A stretch of 64,000 nucleotides of DNA, from positions 1-64,000 of the forward strand of contig NZ_QPIW01000016.1 in assembly GCF_003339505.1 (NCBI RefSeq). Reading direction: 5' to 3'. Below are positions 1 to 10,100 of the stretch, piece after piece. A program made the translations under genes and the position numbers. The stretch comes from Runella aurantiaca. GTDB lineage: Bacteria; Bacteroidota; Bacteroidia; Cytophagales; Spirosomataceae. Every line of letters starts with the position of its first letter. Within the stretch, counting starts at the first letter, position 1. The notes beneath the pieces were generated by a model. The model was not told where the DNA came from. It worked only from the letters and a program-made list of their open reading frames with translations, and did not search any database.

Positions 1-114
1 GAGTGGTGGCGAATTTACAATTTTGAGAGACCCCACTCAGCTCTCAAGGGCAAGACACCTCAGCAAATATGGTTAAACCAAGAGGAACTCTATTTAAAAA
101 TGGCTGCGGCCTAG
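1..114 (+). mobile_element. 3' end of an IS3-type transposase gene (integrase core), cut by the window edge
   Basis: Frame 1 is open from the first base to a TAG at 112-114, giving 37 residues. They include YNFERPHSALKGKTPQQIW, the usual C-terminal motif of rve-core transposases of the IS3/IS481 type, in which the last catalytic Glu lies just upstream. Only the tail is visible, so element identity, inverted repeats and intactness cannot be judged. It marks the left end of an accessory stretch that also carries a decayed recombinase at 3.2-3.9 kb. Confidence 0.7.
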
Positions 115-165
115 GGAATGAGGACACAACAAAGCCTATTAAGAATAATATAACCTAAATAGCCA

Positions 166-1086
166 ATGAGAATATTTAAGTACTTAGCGCCTGAAAGAAT
201 TGATGTATTGAAGAATCAGACTCTGCGATTTACGCAGGCTAATTACTTAAATGATCCTTTCGAAAATCTTCCGTTTATATCTAAAGTAATGGATGAAGGC
301 TATAATAATAAATTTCAAGAGGAATATTTAAATCCAGCACTACAACAGGCAATGAGCTTACAATTAACAGCAGAGCTTTTGCCTCCAGATGTCAGAGGGA
401 TGTTACCCGATGAGCAATGGAATGAGATACTATCAGCTTATCCAATGGATCAGGTTTTTGAAATGATGCCTTCATTGCATCCGAGTAATTTATTCGGTGC
501 ACTAATGAATCAGATGAATGAGTCAGACCCCACTACGCTACTAAAAGAATCTTTTAATAAACAATTCGGAGTGCTGAGCCTGACGAGAAGGAATGCTAAT
601 TTGACTATGTGGTCTCATTATACAAACAGTCATACAGGGTATGTTATAGAATTTGATCCCTCGAATCATTACTTTAATAAAACCATCAACGAAAATGATA
701 GACTAAGAAAGCTCAATGATATCATATATGTTGATGAAAGGCCTAATGTCACGCTCTTTGATTCAAATTTTGAAGAAGACAAATTGATAGATCACATGGT
801 TGAAAAGATACTATTGACAAAAAGTAAACATTGGGAGTATGAAGAAGAACTTCGGATGATTCAACCTCTGAATGAATCTGATATTCAAATTAATAATGGT
901 GATATTCATTTATTTAAGTTCGATGCGCAAGCGGTAAAAAGTGTTTATTTCGGAGTTAATGCTAGTCCAGAATTTAAAGATAATGTGCTTCAATTATTAA
1001 GTGACCTCAAATATCAACATGTAGATGTGTATCAGGGTGAGTTAAGTAAGTCAGAATACAAGGTCTTGTTTCAAAAAGTAAAATGA
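166..1086 (+). CDS. DUF2971 domain protein
   Basis: A 306-residue protein with no signal peptide or membrane segment, so probably cytoplasmic. It has the DUF2971 pattern: an N-terminal YLAPERIDVLKNQTLRFTQ followed by LNDPFENLP, a central GVLSLTRRNANLTMWSHYT (about residues 136-154) and GYVIEFD shortly after, then a Lys/Trp/Glu-rich stretch (SKHWEYEEELRMI). The function of the family is not established; members often sit in variable islands, some near defence genes. It starts 51 bp after the transposase tail and is AT-richer than the core genes, which fits acquisition. The ATG at 166 is the first in frame and places the family motif at the N terminus. Confidence 0.75.
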   Translation: MRIFKYLAPERIDVLKNQTLRFTQANYLNDPFENLPFISKVMDEGYNNKFQEEYLNPALQQAMSLQLTAELLPPDVRGMLPDEQWNEILSAYPMDQVFEMMPSLHPSNLFGALMNQMNESDPTTLLKESFNKQFGVLSLTRRNANLTMWSHYTNSHTGYVIEFDPSNHYFNKTINENDRLRKLNDIIYVDERPNVTLFDSNFEEDKLIDHMVEKILLTKSKHWEYEEELRMIQPLNESDIQINNGDIHLFKFDAQAVKSVYFGVNASPEFKDNVLQLLSDLKYQHVDVYQGELSKSEYKVLFQKVK

Positions 1087-1158
1087 GGAAAGTTTATAAA
1101 TACTATTTTTTGTGTATAATTTGCAATTGCGTAAAAGTATTGCGTAGGTATAATATAA

Positions 1159-1344
1159 ATGGCCTCTAAAAGGGAACAGATAAAGCTTAAAATCGACCCA
1201 GTTCGTAACTGGTTTTGGTGTATTGACTTTGGTGCGGCTTTTGTGATGTTCCTGTTCCAGCTATGGACAGCAACAATGAAAATGCGTCCTAAAATCGTGC
1301 AGTTTACACCTTCTAAAACAGAAGAAACCAAGCTTGCTGCCTAG
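1159..1344 (+). CDS. Possible small membrane protein (61 aa)
   Basis: An ATG-started 61-codon frame with basic N terminus, one hydrophobic stretch (WFWCIDFGAAFVMFLFQLW, residues 18-36) that could span the membrane, and a Lys-rich tail. It ends about 70 bp before a strong hairpin terminator, which would suit a short transcript. No family is recognised, and an 86-codon frame on the other strand overlaps it. It may be a chance ORF. Confidence 0.25.
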   Translation: MASKREQIKLKIDPVRNWFWCIDFGAAFVMFLFQLWTATMKMRPKIVQFTPSKTEETKLAA

Positions 1345-1412
1345 TGTAATTACAAATGTACTTACGTTTTCGGTTGTCAGCCAAAGTAATAAGGTATATA
1401 TTATATTTACTC

Positions 1413-1448
1413 AAAAACCCACGTTACAGGCTTGTAACGTGGGTTTTT
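1413..1448. terminator. Perfect 16-bp hairpin, likely bidirectional terminator
   Basis: Arms 1413-1428 and 1433-1448 pair perfectly around a 4-base loop. The stem has an A5 run on its 5' side and a T5 run on its 3' side, so it can terminate transcription from either direction. It follows the DUF2971 gene and the small ORF. Confidence 0.8.
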
Positions 1449-1650
1449 AAATTTAGACCACTAGGTAACCTTTTATTTCAACCGTTCAAAATGGGATGTA
1501 TATACAAGTGTATGTACAGTTTGTATGTACAAAAATGTTGAAGACTCGTATTGGTTGTAGGAGAGGGCGTTTTTAGGTAGCTTTACGCATTCTTATGACA
1601 AAAAATCAGAATATTTTCAGGGGAATGAAATGGTTATTGATGGGTAAAAT

Positions 1651-2988
1651 ATGATTGAAATGAACGCCGAAAATCAAAATACAGAATGGAAAGAATCATG
1701 GCGTGACGAATACCTGAAGTGGATATGCGGTTTTGCCAATGCGCAGGGTGGTACCATTGTCATCGGGAAGAATGATGGTGGTGACATCGTGGGTGTGTCG
1801 GATGCGGCCAAACTCATGGAAGACATTCCCAACAAAGTACGGGATGTGTTAGGCATTGTGGTCGATGTAAACCGCCATCAGCAAAACGGCTTGGAATATC
1901 TTGAAATTACGGTGGAGCCTTATCCCTATCCGGTCAATTACAAAGGTCAGTACCATTACCGCAGCGGTAGCACCAAGCAGGAGCTGAAAGGCGCGGCCCT
2001 GAACAAATTCATCCTCCAAAAAACGGGCCGACATTGGGACAGTGTACCCGTTCTTAATGTTACCATCAACGACCTCGACAGCCGGGCATTTGATAATTTC
2101 CGAAAAAGAGCCACGCGTTCCAAGCGCGTCGAAGAATCGGTTTTAGGAGAAAAGAACGAAGCGTTGTTGGAACACCTGCGATTGACCGAAAACCAACACC
2201 TAAAACGTGCTGCCGTTTTGCTTTTTCATCCCGACCCCGAAAGATTTATCACGGGAGCTTACATCAAAATTGGCTTCTTTGAAAATCAGGTTGACTTGCT
2301 GTACCAGGACGAAATCCATGGAACGCTTTTTGAACAGGTGGAAAAAACCATGGACTTGTTGCTGACCAAGTATATGCGGGCCATTGTGAGTTATGAAGGC
2401 ATTGGGCGCATTGAAACTTATCTATTTCCCGAAGCCGCGTTGCGCGAAGCCCTGCTCAATGCCGTAGCGCACAAAGATTACAGCAGCGGAAATCCTATTC
2501 AAATCAAAGTCTATGACCACAAATTGTCATTGTGGAATACAGGCCATATTCCCGAAGGATGGAGCGTGGAGAAATTCCTGAACATTCACTCTTCCAGTCC
2601 CAATAATCCCGACATTGCCAATACCTTTTTCCGGGCGGGAATGATTGAGTCGTGGGGGAGAGGTATTTATAAAATCATCAACGAGTGCGAAAAAGCTCAT
2701 GTACCTGCCCCTACCTACGAATTTTATTGGGGAGGGATAGAAGTGCATTTTACGGCGGTGAAAAGTTCGGTGAAAAGTTCGGTGAAGGGTTCGGAGAAAA
2801 GTTCGGAGAAAATACTGAAACTGGTCAGTGATAATAATCAAATGACCATTGCAGAACTTGCGCTGGCAGTTGGTATCTCAACTCGCGCTATTGAAAAACA
2901 AATCAGTAAACTCAAAAACTCAAAACAGCTTGCACGAATAGGGGGGGATAATGGAGGATATTGGCAAGTTCTGAATCCAACTCCATAA
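1651..2988 (+). CDS. AlbA_2 / Schlafen-AAA_4 ATP-binding protein with C-terminal winged helix
   Basis: A 445-residue soluble protein. Residues about 10-125 form the AlbA_2 (AAA_4) domain (TEWKESWRDEYLKWICGFAN, then GGTIVIGKNDGG and GQYHYRSGSTKQEL). Residues about 250-350 form the HATPase_c_4-like part (LREALLNAVAHKDY, then RAGMIESWGRGIYKI). Residues about 385-440 read as a winged helix (MTIAELALAVGISTRAIEKQ). The family is usually described as putative transcriptional regulators or ATP-dependent helicase-like proteins and is common in accessory DNA. A Ser/Lys-rich linker made of 12-bp repeats joins the last two parts. An in-frame ATG three codons downstream is an equally possible start. It stands alone between two hairpin terminators. 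Confidence 0.8.
   Translation: MIEMNAENQNTEWKESWRDEYLKWICGFANAQGGTIVIGKNDGGDIVGVSDAAKLMEDIPNKVRDVLGIVVDVNRHQQNGLEYLEITVEPYPYPVNYKGQYHYRSGSTKQELKGAALNKFILQKTGRHWDSVPVLNVTINDLDSRAFDNFRKRATRSKRVEESVLGEKNEALLEHLRLTENQHLKRAAVLLFHPDPERFITGAYIKIGFFENQVDLLYQDEIHGTLFEQVEKTMDLLLTKYMRAIVSYEGIGRIETYLFPEAALREALLNAVAHKDYSSGNPIQIKVYDHKLSLWNTGHIPEGWSVEKFLNIHSSSPNNPDIANTFFRAGMIESWGRGIYKIINECEKAHVPAPTYEFYWGGIEVHFTAVKSSVKSSVKGSEKSSEKILKLVSDNNQMTIAELALAVGISTRAIEKQISKLKNSKQLARIGGDNGGYWQVLNPTP
2758..2805 (+). repeat. 12-bp in-frame tandem repeat (4 units) coding a linker
   Basis: Units start at 2758, 2770, 2782 and 2794; the consensus is gtgaaaagttcg, coding V/E-K-S-S. The first two copies are identical. The repeat codes the linker between the ATPase-like and winged-helix parts of the AlbA_2 protein. 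Copy-number change would alter linker length without breaking the frame. Confidence 0.85.
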
Positions 2989-3158
2989 CAGCGATAAAGC
3001 GCTGAAATCTCAACGCCCTCGGATTGGTCAATTCAACCTGATTTTGTACCTGTTTTGTACTCACGTAGTCATGTTAATATTAAACATTTGATTAATAATG
3101 TGTTATGTAGTTCCTACGCGTCCGCACAATGCACATTTGGTGCAGTTCGGCAACAATG

Positions 3159-3193
3159 AAAAACCGCTTCTACGCTATGTAGAAGCGGTTTTT
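3159..3193. terminator. 15-bp hairpin, bidirectional terminator
   Basis: Arms 3159-3173 and 3179-3193 are perfectly complementary around a 5-base loop, with an A-run before and a T-run (through 3194) after. It lies 170 bp downstream of the AlbA_2 gene and just before the recombinase remnant. Confidence 0.8.
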
Positions 3194-3237
3194 TCGTTCT
3201 GTGCGATTCTCAGCTATTCAGAAAAGTTTCAGAAAAA

Positions 3238-3860
3238 ATGGGTAAAATAACATTCCACGTAGAATTGGATAATCGCGTCAAAAAAGACGGTACGCAAAAC
3301 ATTCAACTAAGAATCACGTAAGCAAAAAAAATGCTTCGGGTTGCAGTGGCTTTTGGGTCCAAAAAATTCACTGGGATGATGAAAAAAAGAAGTAAGAAGA
3401 ACACACCCATTGCATTCTCAAATCAACAATACGATTAAGGCAAAGCTGCCGGAGGTTGAACGGACCTACCTAAAACCCAAGTAACCGGCAGGAAGGTAAC
3501 AGCTTCGACCCTTCAAAAGCAACTAAAAAAGAGATTGCGGGAGAGAGTTTTGTGCAGTATAGTAAACTTCGTGCTAAACAGATCACCAACGTAAGCAGCC
3601 GCAGTACCTGTAAATCTGTATTGAGCAAGCTTGATGTATACCTCAAAGGAAAAGATTTGCTTTTTTGAAGGGATTGATTACGATTGGATGAAAGGCTATG
3701 AACGATACTTGAAAAAGCCCGGCAATGGCACAAATACATCCACAACAATCTGAAAACGTTAAAAGCATCCTACAATGAGTCCATCAAATCAGGAGTTTTT
3801 GAGCCTGAAAAAATGTCGATGCGGGTGAAGTTTAAAAGTAAAAAAGCAAAGTCGGTCAGG
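3238..3860 (+). pseudogene. Decayed Bacteroidota-type tyrosine recombinase (N-terminal half)
   Basis: Fragments of one family occur in order but in shifting frames. From the ATG at 3238 comes the Arm-binding start (MGKITFHVELDNRVKKDGTQ), stopped by TAA at 3319-3321. Around 3425-3540 comes a stretch ending VTASTLQKQLKK. At about 3665-3810 comes the SAM-like core-binding region (MKGYERYLKKP, then NNLKTLKASYNESIKSGVFE), and finally VKFKSKKAKSV. The catalytic half with R...HxxR...Y is absent. These match the N-terminal layout of Bacteroidota phage/conjugative-element integrases. With several frameshifts and stops it cannot make a working enzyme, so it is a scar of a former mobile element. Confidence 0.7.
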
Positions 3861-4056
3861 ATAAGTTTAACCTGGAATTGGCCAAAAATCACTTCCCTGC
3901 CTGAAATACATCGTAGTACACGAATTAATCCACCTGCTGGAACGTCACCACAACGCTGTTTTTCTTTCGTACATGGACAAATTTCTTCCCAATTGGAAGC
4001 AGTTGAAAAGGGAGCTAAACGTGCTGCCAGTGAGTCATTCTGATTGGAAGTATTGA
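3860..4056 (+). pseudogene. C-terminal remnant of a YgjP-like (M48/DUF45) metallopeptidase gene
   Basis: From 3860 one frame reads DKFNLELAKNHFP, and from 3892 another reads CLKYIVVHELIHLLERHHN, ending ELNVLPVSHSDWKY and TGA at 4054-4056. This is the end of the YgjP-like family: the HELxH zinc motif, the LLERHH continuation, and the usual closing LPV-H-x-W-x-Y. One frameshift lies near 3890, and the N-terminal two thirds of the gene is missing. The upstream recombinase remnant runs straight into it, so the two fragments were joined by a deletion or recombination. YgjP-type genes often travel with type I restriction modules, none of which remains here. Confidence 0.65.
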
Positions 4057-4124
4057 GTTAAAAATATAGAAGTAGCAGTTCAAAAATAGGGGAAGTGTAC
4101 CATTAGGTAACTTTTGGTGATTTT

Positions 4125-4156
4125 TTTGTGAAGGATAGGGATATTTTCTATTTTTA
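4125..4156 (+). promoter_or_regulatory. Candidate Bacteroidota promoter for the RHS operon
   Basis: TTTG at 4125-4128 and TATTTTTA at 4149-4156 are separated by 20 bases, matching TTTG-N19-21-TAnnTTTG except for the last G. Transcription would begin near 4163, about 25 bases before the ATG at 4187. Confidence 0.4.
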
Positions 4157-4186
4157 TGACGCTTCCCACTAAGCTCTATTTTATCC

Positions 4187-7100
4187 ATGCCTTTTCGTTA
4201 TTTTCTGTTTTGGTTTCTTCTTATTTCTATTGGATTTTTACGTGCTCAATTGCCCGTTGCGGGCAATAACTTCGGCTATACACAGGGAACTGTTAGTGTT
4301 TCTGATGCGGGCGCGGCTACTTATTCTATTCCATTGGCGGTACCTTCGGGCACCAGTAGTTTACAACCTCAGCTTTCACTCCAGTACAACAGTCTCGGCG
4401 GAAACGGCCCCTTAGGTTTGGGGTGGAGTTTACAGGGACTTTCGGCCATTACGCGCATTGGTCGTACCCGGGCTCAGGATGAAACCGTGACGGCGACCAA
4501 TCAAACCAAGAGCGTTGCTTTAAATGTAAGCTATACGAAAGAAGACCGTTATTCCCTGGATGGAAACCGATTGGTATTAGCTCCTGAATCTATCCTCACC
4601 AACCAACGATTGGATATCAATTATGGCGTTGATCAGACCGTTTATTATACTGAACAACAAACGTTTACGAAGGTAATTTTATATGAAAATTCTATAACGG
4701 GCGCTCCACAGTATTTTAGGGCTTATACTAAATCAGGGCTTATTATTGAATATGGAAACTCCGATAATTCCCGCGTAACAGATCCTATAAAACAGGTAGG
4801 AGTTCAATGGTTGATCAATCGTATCGAAGATCGCAAAGGCAACTTTATGACCTTTACGTACCTGCGCGATGAACAGACGGGGGAGTACCTTCCGGAAAGT
4901 ATTTTGTATACAGGAAATGCCGCCGCGAACCTATCGCCCTACAACAAAATTCTTTTCATTTATGAGTCTCGCCCCGATGTTGCTACGCTGTATGGCTTGC
5001 GATTTCAGCAAAAAAGCAGCCTGACCCGGCGGCTGAAAACCATTCAGGTTTTGGCGCAAAACAACCTGATTCGGCAGTATGATCTTGCTTACCAAGTCAA
5101 CCGCTATTCGCAACTGACATCGGTAACAGAATGCGATGGGGCAGGCAATTGCTTTAGCCCAACAACATTCCAATGGCAGAATACAACCGGTGCTCCCGGA
5201 AGCGCAGTAGCCCTCAGTAATACGACCACTAAACTAATGGGTGATTTTAACGGCGATGGGTTGCTCGATTATGTAAATTTTCAAAAAATAGTTACGCCCT
5301 ATGCGGTCGGACAGTGGTCGGTGACGACCATTTATCAATTTGTGATAAACAATGGACAGGGTAGTTTTATTTTTGCTGGTGAGATAAGGCCGCCTACCCC
5401 TATGATACTGTCAGATGAGGCTTGGTTCGATCTCAGTTCTCGAACGCCTTTTGTTGCCGAGTTGAATGGGGACAATATTGATGATGTTGTATTGAATTGG
5501 AGTAACCTGACTTATATCCCGGGTATTCCGGTGCCCGTTAACACAGGCTTTGAATTTATCCTTTCAAGACCTACTCCGAGCAATCCCTATGCGTGTGCCT
5601 ATAAATATACGAGATCGGCTATCTATGGCGCGGTTCTTCCGATGTTTGCGGATGTTTCGGGAGATGCCATTTCCGATCAAACCGTACTTACTTATGCTTC
5701 CGGCCAGCCCATTATCGGAACATCCCAAATCGTAAGTGATATTCCCGGCGATGCCAATGCTGAATACTACCAATTAGGCGAATATTCGGATATACCCGGC
5801 TATAACGCGGGACTTTCTTATGCTAATCCCAATCAACACATCGTTGACCTGAACGGGGATGGTTTGTCTGAATTATTTATCTACGATAAAAATACCGGGA
5901 ATAACCTAACCGTATTTACCGGCTCCGTATTGGTAAGTTCCTCCGTCGTTGAACGCCAAAACAATTACCGTGTCGGTTATCGTCAATATACCAAAAACAG
6001 CGTCACGCCGAGTTATATTAACAAATCTGCCGGCACAACGGTTTTCTTTGATGCCAATGCCGATAAGATTCCTGATCTGACGTATTACCTGCCCGATTCC
6101 AATCTTGTTCGAATTTTGCCGAGCAGAGGAGATGGCACTTTTGCTGCTCCTGTAGATATCAAACCAAAATCAGGAGCAACCGACGTACTGAAGACTTACC
6201 CCAATCTTCTCCAACTTGACCATGATGCCGATGGACTGATGGATCTGGTGTTTTATGAAAAAACATCAGGTAACAATGTGCTTTTTCTCAACCAGGGGAA
6301 TTTTGCTTTTGCACCTGCCGCTCAGTCAACCAATGTATATCCGCCTGCGATGTTCAAAACAGGTAATTGGTATAAAATAGGGCCATTGATGAAAGGCTCC
6401 GTTGCTGATGTACTGTATTATGATGCCGCGCAGAATAAATCCTATGTCATGCCTCTTGGTCAAAAAAGCAGTATTCTGATCACTAAGATTACGAATGGGG
6501 CGAATCTGACCACGACGATTGTTTATGATAACCTGCTCAATCAGAATTTTCATAAACGAACGGGCAATATCCAATACCCGATCATTGATTTTCAGGCCGC
6601 ATTGAATGCCGTGGCCAAAGTTCGTGTCAGCTCGCCCGATGGCTACACCTCAGCTACCGCTTACCGCTACGAAGGAGCAACGTTGAACATTGAAGGGCGC
6701 GGATTTCGCGGATTTTCACGGATCATCGAAACAGACACTGTCACGGGAATTTATTCCGTTAAAACGTACCGACAGGACTTAAACAGTTGGCGCTATGGCA
6801 GTGCCAGCCTGCTGAAAGTGGAGCGTTTTTACGGAGACGGTGGGCTGATATCTTTGCTTGAAAATACCTCAACTTTAATTCCCTACCCAACCAATACCCC
6901 CGCCAATAACCTGAACCGTGCCAAGAGCTTTTTTGGATATTATAGCAATCGAAAAACGGTTGATTATGTTACCGGGAAAACACGCTATACCCGCCAACAA
7001 ATGGACGAGTATGGAAATCCGATTTATGTAGTCACAGATTATGCCAATGGCTACCGAGACTCAACCCGTATTGCCTACCAAAATGACACAAGTCGCTGGT

Positions 7101-10100
7101 TATTAGGACTCCCTCTTACAACCACTCAATTTTATTTGGCAACTGGACAAACGACCATCAGTCGTCAAAGCAGTGCTGAGTATGAAGCTACGACCGGATT
7201 GGTCACCCGCAAAACGGCTTTTCCCAATCTTAACGACCAACAAAAACAGGTAACCGCTTATACCTACGATGCTTTCGGGAATATAACTCAACAGGACTTG
7301 ACCGCTTGGAACGGCACGCAAAATGAAACCCGAACCAACAAAGCTACCTATGAATCAACGGGTAGATTTGCGCTTACCCGAACCAATGCTCTTAATCAGA
7401 CAGTCGGCGCAACTTATAACGTTAATTTAGGACTGAAGCTAACCGAAACCGACCCCAATAACTTAACCGCAACCTATGAATACGATGGCTTTGGTCGCTC
7501 TACAAAGCAAACGTCTCCCGACGGAACTTGGCAAGCCACGGCTTACCGATCGGCAAGCGCAGGTTTGTTCAGTAGCCCCTTCGGTGCGGTGTATCTTACC
7601 TACCATCAAACAAGCCAAGGGCAGATTATGTTGGAGCATTTTGATGCGTATGGGCGATCAGTGCAAACAAAGACCAAAGGCTTTGACGGGCGTTTTACGG
7701 TGGTTCAGCGAACTTATCAGCGGGTGGGCGTTAATGAGCAGGCCAAAGAAACGTATCCTTATTTTGAAGGTGAAGCCTCCGTTGGCTATACCCTCAGCGA
7801 AAGCGATATATTGGGTCGTCCTTCCAAGCATTACGAAACAAAAACGGGTGGTCAACGAATTGCTTTTACCACGTATGCCGGGCAATTGATCAGTATGACC
7901 AACTTCGCCGGTCAAACAAAAGTTGAGGTCCGCGACAGTAAAGATCAATTGGTAGAAAGTCGGTGGAACGACGGACATAACGTTTATTATGGGTACAATA
8001 CAGCAGGTGATCAGGTAGCTTCCCGCGATTTTAAAAACAACACCATTGTGCATGATTACGACGCGCGCGGCTACGAAACAGCCATGTCGGATCCTGATCT
8101 GGGTTTATACCAATACATCTACAATGGATTTGGAGAATTGATCAGCCAAACATACCCCAACGGAGATGTGGTGAGAATGGAGTATGACAAACTGGGTCGG
8201 CTTGTGAAGCAAACCCAAAAAGAAGGGGTCACCACTTGGCAATATGATACGGGAAACAAAGCGATTGGGCAAGTTTCGTCCGTCAGCAGTTATGCCACCC
8301 AAACTTCAAACAGCTATGATAACCTCGGCCGTCGCAGTCAGCAAACGCAGGTGATTGATGGCCTGACCTACACCACTAACTACGCCTATGATGCACAGGG
8401 CCGTATGCAGCAGTTAACTTATCCAACGGGTCTGAAGTTGAAGTACGTTTATAATGCACACGGTTATCTTTCCGAACTGCGCAACGGAACGACCGATGCT
8501 GTTTTTTGGAAACAGAACAGTGCCGATGCGGCCGGGCATTTGGTGCAACAGCAATTTGGGAATGGGGTCGTTACGGACCAACAATATGAGCCAACCACTC
8601 AGTATTTACTGGGAATTAAATCTACCTATAACACTTCTGTTATTCAGCAGTTTGCGTATCAATACAATGATCTGGCCAACCTCACCGAGCGCGTGGATGT
8701 AAAGCGTAATAAACGGGAAATATTCACTTACGACGCCCTCAATCGCCTGACTTCTGCTCAGGTAGAAGGTGCAGGAGCTATTCAATTGGAGTACGATGAG
8801 TTGGGGAATATTACCTCAAAATCTGATGTCGGCAACTATTTTTACGGTCCGGCTGGAAATGGCCCGCATCGGCTGAAAACGGTAGTTTCATCGGAAAGCA
8901 ACTTATCCTGTTCACTTGCCTTGAACATTGGAACGGAATACACTTCCTTTAATAAAGTAAGTCGTATGTCCAACGATACGTCGTATGCACAGATTACGTA
9001 CGATGCCGGTCATCAGCGGGTAATGCAGAAGTTGTTTGTTCGTAACAGTTTATCCCGAACCAAACGCTACGTAGGCAGTTTGATGGAAGTGGAAACCTTT
9101 GCCGATGGCCGCACCCGTACAACGCATTTTTTGAACGGGATCGGGTTATGGGTTGATGAAAAACCCACCGGCGGCAGCACCACTTCACAGGTAAAATACC
9201 TATTGAAAGACCATTTGGGCTCTTCAACCGGATTTACGGGTGTAAATGGTACGTTGCAGGAAGAATTGAGTTTCGACGCCTGGGGCCAACGTCGCAATGC
9301 CGATTGGACTCCATTGACCACTAACTATAAAGGCTACGAACGAGGATTTACCGAGCACGAGCACTATGATCTATTCAGCCTAATCGACATGAACGGACGG
9401 GTATATGACCCTATATTGGCCCGCTTTCTCTCACCCGACCCCATCGTTCAGGACCAAACCAATTTGCAGGCATTCAATCGGTACAGTTATGTCATGAATA
9501 ACCCACTGAACGCGACGGACCCTAGTGGGTATATAGGTGAGAAGACCTATATTCAACAAGTTGGATCTGCCTATAGTCAAATTTATATTCAACAAGTTGG
9601 ATCTGCCTATAGTCAAAGCTATAGTTATCAGAATATATACATCCAACAATTGGGCTATACAAATGCTCAAAATCAGGCCGGCTATACTTATTACAATACG
9701 CCTAGTACAAATGTTCTCTCTTCATCTGCAATTGCTCAAAATTCGGCAAGTGGAAATCCATCTAATTTATTAAGTATTGGCTATGGACAGAATGTTACAA
9801 ATAACAGCAGTTCTACCAAAAGCAGTAAACCAATCCGGAAGTCAGCTAATGAACAAATTATTGGAAACAAAAATGAGAAAAAACAATTTACCGGCAACAC
9901 ATATGATTTAATACATAGTAAAGGATTTAATGAAGAAGGTTTAGCAATGACTGAAGTTAAGAAACGTGAGGATTTACATAAAGGATTATCATTGGCTGGA
10001 AATTTAGCGGGAAGTGCAGAGGCAATGGTTCATGATTTATCTGATGATGATGGGTATTCGTCAAGGGATAGAAAAATCTTTTCAAAGACGTTATCTGTAG

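Noticed and set aside
1071..1331. 86-codon minus-strand frame near the DUF2971 gene
   Set aside because: Overlaps the 3' end of the DUF2971 gene and has no recognisable domain or promoter.
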